Positions 45,090 to 54,527 are shown, counted from the stretch's first letter. The stretch: 64,000 nucleotides of DNA from Coemansia sp. RSA 487 (GCA_027577595.1 JANBRJ010000066.1:30193-94192); one strand, 5' to 3'. Numbers and translations: made by a program. The notes: generated by a model not told the origin, from the letters alone.

Positions 45090-45262
45090 GTTTTTTCACT
45101 TCTGAAAAGTGGTGGGCTAATATTTTTTTACTGGTGATATATCTATTGTTTCCTTTGCCCACGGCATGGCACCAATATATGATACACTTGTAACGTTTGT
45201 AGAAACAGCAAGTATATATTGTTGTCTTTTGTTTTATAAAATAAAAAGAACTAGAAAATGAA
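45090..45262 (+). repeat. Dispersed repeat, copy B
   Basis: Core 45164-45215, sharing 47 of 52 bases with copy A and about 44 of 52 with copy C. The common 20-mer gtaacgtttgtagaaacagc is identical in A and B. Downstream, B and C share TGTTGTCTTTT and TTTTATAAAATAAAA. The shared frame reads MAPIYDTLVTFVETAS, then CCLLFYKIK, and stops. It lies about 0.7 kb upstream of the Fanzor ATG. Confidence 0.8.
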
Positions 45263-45640
45263 CTAATATTTAAATGTTAAACAGAATAAACATTGGCTAA
45301 CCACTGTACTATCCGCTCATATGGAAGTCCACCAGTTTTTCTATCCATCAATATCATCCACCAGATGCTAACTCAGTAGCTGTGTTCTGTAGATGTTGCT
45401 TTCTTTATTGCGCCTTTTAACAAATACAGCTGTTATGTTTATGTTGTTGTGTTTGTGTAGACACTCCCAGTGTAACTTCCTCTTATTTGAAGTGCTGCGT
45501 AGATTATGTTCATTAGCTTACAAAATAAACAACGGCATACAAATATAAAATAATAAAAACAGTGGCTTTTATCACCATCAAAATATTATTAAGGATGCTT
45601 ATAATGATCAGTAGGCATAAATCGTATGCTTGCCAACAAT

Positions 45641-45699
45641 ATGATTGGCTCAGCATGAGTCAATCATTTTGCGGCTCAGCTTAGCAACTTGTAAGCTGA
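45641..45699 (+). repeat. Two adjacent strong hairpins upstream of the Fanzor gene
   Basis: Hairpin 1 pairs 45641-45652 with 45656-45667 around a 3-nt loop (12 pairs, one G-T). Hairpin 2 pairs TCAGCTTA (45676-45683) with TAAGCTGA (45692-45699) around an 8-nt loop. They sit 270 bp before the ATG and could be transposon subterminal structures, part of the leader, or chance. Confidence 0.6.
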
Positions 45700-45970
45700 A
45701 TCGTCACCACACTGATAAAGGAAAAATACAATATGATAAAAAGAAAAAGAAATATATCTACAAAAAATAATTGAGAAACAAAAAACGGATGGGAGAGGAG
45801 CTCGCCTTCATATCGCAAGAATAAAAAAGCTATATTCCCAAGAAATGGCTACAAAAAGCAGAGAAAATCCTTTTCCTTGTATTGCAGCTACATTTTCTTA
45901 TTATTTATTAAACCTACAAAATCTCTTTAACTTCATCTTTTCCTTTTATTTCAACACACACACATCTCCG

Positions 45971-48190
45971 ATGGCACGCAGCGACGAGGTGTGTGTTGTC
46001 AAGGTTCCTTTGCAGGCTGTCAGCTGGCGCCGCAAGTACCAACCGCCTCTTCGAAAGCTTGTCAAAACAACAAACTACAACACCCGCCATTCTTATAACC
46101 TTTCTCGCTGGATATTTATAAACGAGCTTCATGAGGACATTGATTTCAAGCTCGACCGCTATGCCTGTGTTCCCTTTTTCAGGGAGGTCATCTTGAAAGT
46201 CAACGGTGAAAAAACCAGGTCTGTCGGCAGTGCGCGGAAAAACACAAAGGAACCTAAAGCAGAAGCAGAAAGTGACCAGCCAGACACAGCAGAGTTTCGA
46301 ACCCTCATAGCAAAACATTGGGATACATATGCACAGGCGTCACATATCAAGCAACAAAAGCAGGCATATATGACTCAAGTCGCTGGGTACGAAGCCCAAA
46401 AGATACATACTGCGTTCGTTGTCTCTGTTAAAAACAGCCTCGGAAACCGCCTACGCGGAGCTGTCAACATGCTCTGTAGGTCTAAAACCGAAGCACTTGC
46501 CAAGCGGATCGAACTCAAGGCTGCCGGTGCATCAGCTGATACTATCCGAGATACCCTAAGAGCTGAGGTGTGGGGGCCAGCAGACAAGGCCAAGAAATGT
46601 GTTGAGCGTGGCAAGATCATCGAAGCTGAGCTAGACGCACACATTTACGAACGGATCAAGGATCTTCAATCAGTACTCTACATCTACGAAAATGATACAC
46701 CTAGCGAAAAGGATCTCTACTATGACATCAAGTGCGACCCTGTCAAGCATATCAAAACCTTCTTTCTTCTGGCTCGGTTCTTCCAGAAAAATAAGCCCCG
46801 CAGCTTTCAGTGCACGCCACTTCGTACACAGTGGATCCCATGCCATGTCCACATTGATAAGGTTATCCTTTGTCAGTGGTTCCTTGGTGGCATCAAGAAG
46901 GGACAGAAGCTTACGAATGACCTTTGGGGTGAGGTCCTTGACATAAACTGCCAGGCAATCAAGAGTAAACAGGGTGGCAAGGTGTTTGAAGGCTCAGTTC
47001 AGACAGATGGTGTGTCAATCTCTATTTTCAAGAAGCGCAAGGCCAAGAAGAAAACCAACAAGAGCACAGACCAGACCAGCGAAACCAAGACATCTGACAT
47101 TGCCAGTACTGCCACGACCAAGACGCCAAAGACCAAGAAGGGCAAGAGCAAAGATAAATTCGAGTTTGAATACATTGAAGCGATCGACCAAGACAAGCTG
47201 TGTGCAATGGAGGGCAACTGTGTGCTGATTGACCCAGGCAGGAGGGACCTCCTGTTCTGCATGCATGAGTATGGCTCCATTGGGAATCCGTGGCTATTCC
47301 GGTTTACGCGCAATCACAAGGCCAAGCTGACTTGCTCTACCAAGTTCTGCAGGATCCTCGAAGCAGCCAAGAAGATGTATCTTGACAATGCTGTCATCGA
47401 AGCAGAGCAGCGTCTGGCTGAGGTTTCGTGCACCGCTGTTGATCCTGGTCAGTTCAAGAGGTTCATTGAGGTCCAGGCTGAGGTGTGGCCCCTTCTGAGC
47501 AAGTTCTACTCCTGCACACAGACAAACAGCACAACGAACAAGAGACCTCTTCATCGGCAGCTGCGTCTGGCAGCCTACCTTAACAGCCAAAGGGCAGACC
47601 ATGTCCTTGCCAACCTTATCCGTGAACAGTTTGGTCCTGATCCTGTCCTGGTTCTTGGGAATTGGTCTGCTGGCATGTGCAAGTACCACGAGCCCATCCA
47701 GGGTGTAGGTATGCGCAGGATGTTGCGAAAGCATGGATTCAAAGTGTACCTGTTGGACGAATTCCGTACCTCGACTTTCTGCCCTGGTTGTTGCGAAGAC
47801 AGGCTTGTGCATCCTGAAGAGCTGGTTCCAAACCCAAGACCCTACCCGAAAGAGAATAGGCGTGAGTATGTTACTAGCCATGGACTCCTAATGTGTCAAA
47901 ACAAAAAATGTGTGGAGTACGTGGCAGATAACATGAAGCCTGCTAACCACCTCGGGAAAGAGCCTGCTGCTCGGTTTTGGAACAGGGATCTTGCTGCTGT
48001 GTTGAATTTTAGGCATATTCTCCATAGTCTGCGCCAAATACACAAGAGGCCTGAGCGCTTTAGGCGTGGCACCACTCTTCCGCTGGCAAAGAAGACCAAG
48101 AAACCTGCGAGAGATGCCAAGAGGTCTGCCAGTGGCTCTGCGCAGCCCAGTAAGAAGCCCCGTTCAGCGACCTCGCAGCAGCAGTCTTAA
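45971..48190 (+). CDS. Fanzor (eukaryotic TnpB-like, RNA-guided DNA endonuclease)
   Basis: Predicted RNA-guided nuclease of the OMEGA class, related to TnpB and Cas12. It has 739 residues from ATG 45971, and an in-frame ATG at 45845 would add 42 unlikely residues. Helical N-terminal and RNA/DNA-binding regions (about 1-350) precede a Lys-rich insert (about 354-395) that could serve as a nuclear signal. The RuvC nuclease follows. RuvC-I is D421 in LIDPGRRD. The RuvC-II segment VLVLGNWSAG (559-568) lacks the usual Glu, but E597 in LLDEFRTSTFC supplies the displaced glutamate typical of Fanzors. The zinc ribbon is C604/C607 with C642/C647. RuvC-III is D673 in NRDLAAVLNF. All catalytic residues are present and the frame is intact, so it may be active. 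The tail is basic and NLS-like. No transposase lies beside it, and a structured region directly follows the stop. Confidence 0.9.
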   Translation: MARSDEVCVVKVPLQAVSWRRKYQPPLRKLVKTTNYNTRHSYNLSRWIFINELHEDIDFKLDRYACVPFFREVILKVNGEKTRSVGSARKNTKEPKAEAESDQPDTAEFRTLIAKHWDTYAQASHIKQQKQAYMTQVAGYEAQKIHTAFVVSVKNSLGNRLRGAVNMLCRSKTEALAKRIELKAAGASADTIRDTLRAEVWGPADKAKKCVERGKIIEAELDAHIYERIKDLQSVLYIYENDTPSEKDLYYDIKCDPVKHIKTFFLLARFFQKNKPRSFQCTPLRTQWIPCHVHIDKVILCQWFLGGIKKGQKLTNDLWGEVLDINCQAIKSKQGGKVFEGSVQTDGVSISIFKKRKAKKKTNKSTDQTSETKTSDIASTATTKTPKTKKGKSKDKFEFEYIEAIDQDKLCAMEGNCVLIDPGRRDLLFCMHEYGSIGNPWLFRFTRNHKAKLTCSTKFCRILEAAKKMYLDNAVIEAEQRLAEVSCTAVDPGQFKRFIEVQAEVWPLLSKFYSCTQTNSTTNKRPLHRQLRLAAYLNSQRADHVLANLIREQFGPDPVLVLGNWSAGMCKYHEPIQGVGMRRMLRKHGFKVYLLDEFRTSTFCPGCCEDRLVHPEELVPNPRPYPKENRREYVTSHGLLMCQNKKCVEYVADNMKPANHLGKEPAARFWNRDLAAVLNFRHILHSLRQIHKRPERFRRGTTLPLAKKTKKPARDAKRSASGSAQPSKKPRSATSQQQS

Positions 48191-48210
48191 CATCAACCAT
48201 ATTTTTCCCT

Positions 48211-48318
48211 GGGTGCTATAGCACTCCAACTACCCAGAACCGTTCTGGGCGGAAATTAATGCCAGATACAAGGCTTTGTTTGCCACACGTTAGTGGTAAT
48301 CGGAGGTCATTGGCATTA
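48211..48318 (+). ncRNA. Candidate Fanzor guide RNA (fRNA/omegaRNA) scaffold
   Basis: Begins 20 nt after the Fanzor stop. Hairpin 1: GGGTGC (48211-48216) with GCACTC (48221-48226), TATA loop. Hairpin 2: CCCAGAA (48233-48239) with TTCTGGG (48243-48249), part of an 8-bp inverted repeat with a single central base. Stem 3: TAATGCCA (48257-48264) with TGGCATTA (48311-48318), 8 perfect pairs enclosing an inner hairpin CCAC (48283-48286)/GTGG (48293-48296). In known Fanzor loci the guide RNA scaffold lies at this position, overlapping or following the 3' end of the gene, and the guide comes from sequence just beyond it. If so, the guide would start near 48319. Expression is not shown by sequence. 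Confidence 0.5.
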
Positions 48319-48513
48319 CGTCATTCCCCTATTCTCGATTCAACGTACAAACTACCGTGTATATTCTTTTCAACGCCAAAATTAATCAATTGAGCTACAC
48401 AGCCACCACACTCATTTTTGTTTAATTTTTCAAGGACACTGAGTAAGCAAGCGTATGTGTCTATCATCTTGTCGGGAATAATGAGCCTGGTGCCGGCCAG
48501 AAAGTATATGCGC

Positions 48514-48566
48514 TTACACCTCGGCTCGGAATAAAAAAAAGCGAACTCCGCCGAGACGGGGTGTAA
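48514..48566 (+). repeat. Long imperfect hairpin downstream of the Fanzor gene
   Basis: TTACACC-TCGGC (48514-48525) pairs with GCCGA (48550-48554) and GGTGTAA (48560-48566). A 5-nt bulge lies on the 3' side, and GGA/TCC pairs extend the stem inside. About 15 pairs close a loop of A-rich sequence. It could be a second RNA structure or a transposon end. Confidence 0.55.
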
Positions 48567-49697
48567 AAAAACTACCATCCCTTCTCCAGTGTAGACAACT
48601 CCCGATTACCTGCATGTGCTCAGGTGCAAGTCCGATAAATTCGAATAAGGTCAGGAAGCACTTTCCAACGATTATGCACACAATCGGCCCCCAAAAAAAA
48701 AGAAGCAAGCTAGTCTTGGCAATATGGGGAGATAAGATGTGCAGAACATGTTTAGAAAAAGATGAGGAACAAGCGCTAGGAAGCCACTTGGCCAAAGAAA
48801 ATAGTTGTGGATATGTGAGCATCTATTTATAGATGCAATGATATGTAAGAGATAATAGTATGTCATTATGCTTTTGCCTGCAGACAATCGCAGGTATTTC
48901 GCGCAAGCTTTTGTCTTGTGGACGTCCAGAACAACCGCAACAGTTGGGGACAAGGAAAGCTTGAAGAAAAGTACAAATCTGCAAGATTGTGCAGGTCAAG
49001 GCCCAAAACAACTGAATGCCGAAAAAGGCTGTGCCTCCTTTCCCTGGACACTTGCGACAAAGCTGCGTGGCGTCCATGATCAGAATAGGCGTGCCTTTTT
49101 CTATTTTCGGTAGGAAAGCAATCGGAGAACGGCCATTATCTGAATTACTAATAATAGAGAAATGGTGTTGCGATGACCGCCTTCTCTGAACATAGCCGAT
49201 CTCTTGGCGTAGATATAAAACCGCAGACGAATCGTCGTCGAGACCATGACTTTTTTATTTTAGCAAGAACACACTCTTCACCACAGCATCATAAATAATA
49301 TTTGGACGAGCAATTAACGTCAAGTGACACTCATCTTTTTCTCATATTTTGGCATTACAAATACATACACCCATTGCTGTGCAAGCGAACTAGACTGCAT
49401 CGTTGCTTGGCATTATCACAAGGACCCTTGCCGCCGATCTTGCCAGAAATAAATACGTGGCCTTTAACAAGAACACATTAAACGCTCGTTTGACTACCGT
49501 CATTATATTTATTCGTTTTTATTCCTGGCCTCTATTGCCTCATTTCCAATCTTGATCTACTTTAGTCGCTCCGGCTCCATTGACACTATACACACAGCGC
49601 ACATAACTCCCACGGAGAGCTATACACAAAAAATTCAACACCATCCTCTCGTAACGGGCGCTTCCCCCATATTTTCTGCTATCGGACAAACTACACA

Positions 49698-49865
49698 ATG
49701 TCGATGCTTTCTACAGCACTCACAAGAGCCCAACCTGCGCTTGCATTGTGCTTATCAACTATATGGAAATGCAGTGTTTGCGGTGCTTGCTTCGGTAGTG
49801 AACCTGAAGTGCGAGAGCACTTTGCATCGGAGCATTTGTTTGCGCCACTAGACGAATTCTGCTAG
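49698..49865 (+). CDS. Small C2H2 zinc-finger open frame (55 codons)
   Basis: ATG-to-TAG frame of 55 residues. Residues 25-46 form a complete C2H2 finger: C25-x2-C28, twelve residues, then H41-x4-H46 (CSVCGACFGSEPEVREHFASEH spans it, with F32 and V38 in the usual hydrophobic places). The first 20 residues are Ala/Leu-rich with one Arg, like a short targeting peptide. A TATAAA-like sequence lies about 480 bp upstream. The perfect finger spacing argues for a real product or an exon of one, but the frame is short and isolated. No orthologue is recognised. Confidence 0.4.
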   Translation: MSMLSTALTRAQPALALCLSTIWKCSVCGACFGSEPEVREHFASEHLFAPLDEFC

Positions 49866-50449
49866 CCATCCAGCATCTATTCAGCAACAAGCACGAGGCA
49901 TGCTCATCCGGCAAATGACCGCTTAAACCACGGCGCGTGTGCCATTTGGCGCAAGATGCGAGTGATCTGGGCAATTCCGTTGCGGCAACTTTCTGCATAT
50001 CCATAGCCACTTGTATTTTTTTATCCGCACACATGTCGCACCATTTCCCCTTTTTTCATCCACACAATTATTCCCTCGGGCGTGTGTGCTGCCCGCCTTT
50101 CCATGTGACGCCGTTTCCTGTGTGTTTGAATACAAGCAATATCATCGGCTCCGTCACAAGTTAATGTCGACGCTCCACATCTTTCCTTTCGCCTCATATA
50201 TCTTTAGTCGCATGAAAATAACACCAATATTGTACTTTATCATTTTTATTTATCAAAAACTTTATAAAAAGATTTAAAAGATATAACCAACCCGAAACAT
50301 GGGCTATTACAGCATCGTTGGTTTTCAGCTGCTAAAGAATAAAACACTATAGCAGCAGCACAGTTAAAATGCCATGGTAACAATATTTATTTGCTCCTTT
50401 AATTTTGAATGTCAACTTTAACAGTTTGCCTTGCATTTTTCTTAAAAGT

Positions 50450-51703
50450 CTAAGAGAACTTCCAGCGGTTGTCGCAGACCAAACACGTAACAAATGTCGT
50501 CATAGGCTCGTCAGCGCTACGCGTTTGCATCTGGTAGTAGGAGCATCTGCGCTGTCTGCAACGTGAGCATTTGAATTGATCTGTCTCTGCTTCAACACGC
50601 GTTGCACCTTTGGCCTTAAATAGATTCTCCTCTTTTATGCGCTCAATAGTTTCTCTCAGCTCCTTTGAGGCCATCTCTTCGCTTGTCATCGAGCAGAATC
50701 GATCGACCGAGATATTCCCCTCAACAATATTTTTGCGCAGGTCCGGGTTCTTTTTGTCTTTCAAGTTAAGGCATAATGAACGAATTCTTGCCCTGAATGC
50801 GGTGGATGTTGATCCTGCTTTGTTAAATTCAACCAGCTCAATTCCCGCTGCACGCTCGGCCAGATCTCGAGAATCAGCACTACTGTCAAGTGCCATCGAA
50901 TTGTACAATAATTCAATGCACTTATCGCGTACATTGTCGCCAGTTTGCGGAAGACTGGCCTTATCGGATGCCGCCGTGCGCAGTGCCGGGCTGCCTAAAT
51001 TTCTAGTGCCTTCCGAATTTGCTGACGACCCATTTGTGCCTTTGCTGCTGTTTGGTTCAATCGGTGCATGTTTTGTTGTGCTGGAGTCTACACCCACTGC
51101 TGGAGATTCAGGGCCAGCACGGCTTGTTGTTGCGGATGAGCCATTTGAGGCTGCTTCGCTGTTTGTCAGAGTTGCTCCAACATGCTGTCCACTAGCATTT
51201 TCACTTTCGCCCTTTTGTTGCTGATCGCCTTTAGCGCCCTGTCCCGACACTTTCTGTGGCGTCTGTGAACGTGAGTCAGTCTTTGTGCCCGAACCAGAAG
51301 CACCCGATGTGCGTGAATTGGCAGCCACCACGTCCTTCTTCCATTTGTGCACGACCTTTTTTGCCATAACGGCGATGTTTGCATCCTCATAGTTGCGCAG
51401 CCGTCCAACAACCTGCCCAGCGCCTGTTGCTCTCAAAAGCTTTTCGTCGACTCGGACTAAATAGAGTTTTCCTAAAAGTTCCTTGAGATCCTAAAAGACA
51501 AAACGATAAAGTACACAGCTTTTCCATTTTGCACACACTGAGTGAATAATATTCGTATCAACATTTTTTGGGTATCTGCTGAGCTCAGGTAATAAAAAAC
51601 GACCATAGTAAATGCTTACCGTTTTGTTTTCAGCTTCTTGTGCAGAGCTGAGAGCTTTGCACAGCGCCTTTATATCATTGTGTTTGTTTGCTGTTTCCGA
51701 CAT
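50450..51703 (-). CDS. DST1: Transcription elongation factor TFIIS
   Basis: Rescues backtracked RNA polymerase II by stimulating cleavage of the nascent RNA. Exon 1 is 51703-51620 (28 codons), intron 51491-51619 (129 nt, GT-AG), exon 2 51490-50450. The product is 374 residues. Domain I (LW/TFIIS N) spans about 1-85, a Ser/Gly/Thr-rich linker 90-190, and domain II (central, polymerase-binding) about 195-300 (begins RDKCIELLYNSM, contains KDKKNPDLRKNI). The C-terminal zinc ribbon has CSRCRQRRC and CLVCDNRW and the essential acidic pair in RSADEPMT. Size and order match fungal Dst1 (309 aa in yeast), with a longer linker. Confidence 0.95.
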
Positions 51704-52088
51704 TGCTGAAATTATGTATTCGACTTATAAATCGTTACAGTTGGAATCGGCTATTTGCTATTCAGCTTTAAAAGAGTATTTAAATCTTAATTGTTGTACG
51801 TTTCGTTGTCAGGTAGTATGTATGCGATTTCGAGGAATTAAAAAAATAAGGAAAGATTTAGATTTAGTGTCCAGGTCGCAAAAATATAAGCGAAGAAATG
51901 CGACTGTTTTTTAGAAAGCAAAAGGAGAAAGATTTATCTTTAAAAGAACGCGACGTGACTTGCAGAATGGCAACGAAAAAAGTGTTTTTTTGAAGATCAT
52001 AAGCCTTTTTTGTTTTGTTTCGATTCGCTGTGGCCTTGAGAGTAGATCCACAGAACAGATCTCTGCTGTTCTACGGGACAATCAAAAT
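51704..52088. other. Spacer between TFIIS start and AFG2 stop
   Basis: A stretch of 385 bp holding the promoter of TFIIS and the 3' flank of AFG2, both minus strand. Nothing else was seen. Confidence 0.5.
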
Positions 52089-54527
52089 TTATTGGCTGTA
52101 TGAACGAATATTTCTGCGCTGCTCCGCCTCAAGCTTCATTTTTCTGTCATATGCAAGCGCTTCCGGCGAAACGCGCGACTTTAACTCTGCGAAGCATTCA
52201 ATGAAATGCCGCATATCCACGCAAGCTGCATCAGGGTCGTCGTTCATTGCCTTCATTCCAGCTTCCTGGCATAGCGAGACAACTTCTGCTCCCGAAACCC
52301 CGTCAGTCTATAGCAAAAAGAAAGAAAGAAAGAAAGAAAGAGGACGATTTAGCAGTCAAAAAGGTATCGATGACTTTATGGCATTAATTAAACTGAAATC
52401 ATCGACTGACAGCCTGAATGCCAATAACCAAAACAACACCAAACACGAAACACAAAGCTGTGCGCTGAATTGAAAATGGCAACAATACATTACCTTTGAG
52501 ACAAGTTCTTCAATGTCGATGCTAGGCCCACATGCCATCTTTCGGAATTGGATATCAAAAATTGCCTTCCTGGTGCTTTTGTCGGGCAACCCGACATATA
52601 TTTTCCTGTCGATGCGACCCGGCCGCAGAATTGCCGGGTCGATGTTCTCCAACATGTTTGTTGCTGCCACTACTGTCACTTCTACAAGAGGTTCGATCCC
52701 ATCAAGCTCTGTCAAAAGTTGGGAAAGAACACGATCCGCCACTGACGTTCCCTCACCAGCCGAACCACGGCTGACTGTCAGGGCATCGATCTCGTCAAAA
52801 AATATAATTGACGGCGCTGCTGCTCGAGCTTTCCGGAACAAGTCGCGAACTGCCTTCTCTGACTCGCCAACCCATTTGCTAAAGAGCTCGGGCCCACGCA
52901 CAGCTATAAAATTCACTTTGGCTTCGGTTGCAAGCGCCTTGGCAGTAAGTGTCTTGCTACAGCCAGGTGGTCCATACAGCAAAACGCCCTTTGGCGGTCT
53001 TATTCCTAAACGCCTGAACGCTTCGGCGTGGTTAAGCGGCCAGTCAACTGCTTCCTTCAATTGGTCTTTCGTGTCCTGCTGGCCGCCAATGTCGTTCCAG
53101 CTGACGTTTGGGATCTCAAGCATAACCTCGCGCATGCTGCTCGGCTTAACTGTTTTTAGGGCATGGTGTATATCTTCGTATCCGATACGGAGCAGATCAA
53201 GTGCAATGCCTTCGCCAGCCGCGTATGCTTTTGCCTCCTGGTTATCAAACTCCCGAATCGCATGGATGCCCGCCTCTCGTACAAGTGCTTCAATATCGGC
53301 ACCAACAAACCCATGCAGCTCTGCTGCTAGGGTTGTACGCTGTATTTCTGTTAGCGTATTTGGTGTTTGACCGAGTTTTTTGTTTAGGATACTCAGCCGC
53401 GCTTGCTTGTCGGGTATCGGGATCTCAATTTCTTGGTCGAAGCGCCCTGGGCGACGCAATGCCGAATCAATTGCGTTTGGTCGGTTTGTTGCACCGATAA
53501 AGAAAACGCGGTCAAATTGTGTGTTTTTCGTGCCGTCCATCAACGTAAGAAGTGTAGCCACAATACGCTTGCCTGTCTCACTATCGCTATCGCTTCGCTT
53601 TGGGCATAGCGCGTCAATCTCGTCAATAAAGACAATGCTTGGACTATTTTCCTGAGCCTCTCGAATTATTGATGAAATCATCTTTTCGCTTTCGCCGTAG
53701 TACTTGTTGGTGATCTCGGCGCCATTGATTACGGTAAAAAAGGCGTTGCTGCTCTTCGCTATGGAGCGAGCAACAAGCGTTTTTCCTGTTCCTGGTGGAC
53801 CATACAGAAGCACGCCCCGAGGCGGATTCAAGTGATAACGAGTATAAAGCTCTGGCCGCTCTAGAGATGCTTCGACCAGAAGGCGTATTCCTTTGATTTC
53901 GTCCGCAAGCCCACCAACAGAATCTAAATGCGATTGTCCCGAGGATAACGCACCGAGATTATTCTCGCCACCATCGTTAATCGATACAACTGTTGTTTCA
54001 ATGAAAAATTCGGCACAGTCGCTTTTTGAGGCAAGTTTCTTGCTCTGCTTTAGATCGACGCTTTCAATGCATATTCTACATGGCATCCCGTGAATGCTAA
54101 TATCTACGTATTGTCCGAGGTAAATATATTTGACGTCGGACAACTTCTTTTTCACAAGAGTCTCGGCGAACGAATCAAGCTTACTGCCCTTGGCACAGAA
54201 GGAAATTCCAACTTTGCGAGCCACTTCAGGCACGCACGAAATGCATTCTATGCGAACCTTATCCCCAACGTTTGCTTGGCAGTTTATCTGTATTGATTCA
54301 GGAAGCCAGGTGTTGTCGCCTACAAAGGACGATGGCCACGCGCTTGCATAGGCTGCAGGTCCTGTGTATTTGTCGTTTATCGTATTGATTCGGACAACAT
54401 CACCGGCAAACATTCCCTGTGCTCGCATACATTCAGGGCTTAACCGTACTGTATTCAAGCTTGATGCTCTCCCGCTACTGATGTTTACCGCGACAATAGC
54501 CTCTACGACACCTCGAGGCCGATCCAT
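52089..54527 (-). CDS. AFG2: Afg2/Drg1 (SPATA5-type) AAA-ATPase
   Basis: Hexameric double-ring AAA-ATPase that removes Rlp24 from cytoplasmic pre-60S ribosomes in yeast. Exon 1 is 54527-52494 (678 codons), intron 52308-52493 (186 nt, GT-AG, containing a GAAA repeat near 52318-52341), exon 2 52307-52089. The product is 750 residues. The N-domain (about 1-190) precedes two ATPase modules. D1 has GPPGTGKT and DEIDAL. D2 has GPPGCSKT, with the Ser in the Walker loop typical of Afg2, and DEIDAL. Both have arginine-finger segments (RRPGRFDQEI, RPGRIDRKI). The splice joins LVSK to TDGVSGAEVV, completing D2, and the tail ends QRRNIRSYSQ. Confidence 0.93.

Larger units (their letters stand above)
44787..45970. 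other. Gene-poor flank upstream of the Fanzor gene
   Basis: A stretch of 1184 bp. It holds dispersed repeat copy B (about 45090-45262) and two strong hairpins (45641-45667 and 45676-45699). The frame of the Fanzor gene is open upstream to an ATG at 45845. The added 42 residues (T-rich codons, FNFIFSFYF) look like translated leader. No other gene was accepted. Confidence 0.6.
45641..48566 (+). mobile_element. Putative Fanzor-bearing mobile element (ends not defined)
   Basis: Span from the upstream hairpins to the last strong downstream hairpin. It contains one long gene, the Fanzor nuclease, and a candidate guide-RNA region. Fanzors are usually found in or derived from transposons, here without a recognisable transposase or recombinase. 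No terminal inverted repeat or target-site duplication was found by eye, so the true ends may lie inside or outside this span. Support for mobility is therefore family knowledge plus the isolated position of the gene in a 5.7-kb island between housekeeping genes. Confidence 0.4.
48191..50449. other. Gene-poor flank downstream of the Fanzor gene
   Basis: A stretch of 2.26 kb. The first 500 bp are rich in stem-loops (48211-48318, 48514-48566, and smaller ones at about 48608-48625 and 48669-48685). A small zinc-finger frame is at 49698-49865. The rest shows no long gene, RNA gene or repeat. The right end contains the 3' flank of TFIIS. Confidence 0.55.

Noticed and set aside
44996-45193. 65-codon ATG frame with one hydrophobic segment
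   Set aside because: It ends inside repeat copy B in a frame that is interrupted by a stop in copy A, so it is not the conserved reading frame.
45845-45970. Upstream ATG that would lengthen the Fanzor protein by 42 residues
   Set aside because: The added residues look like a translated pyrimidine-rich leader (FNFIFSFYF). The ATG at 45971 gives a normal Fanzor start, though the longer form cannot be excluded.
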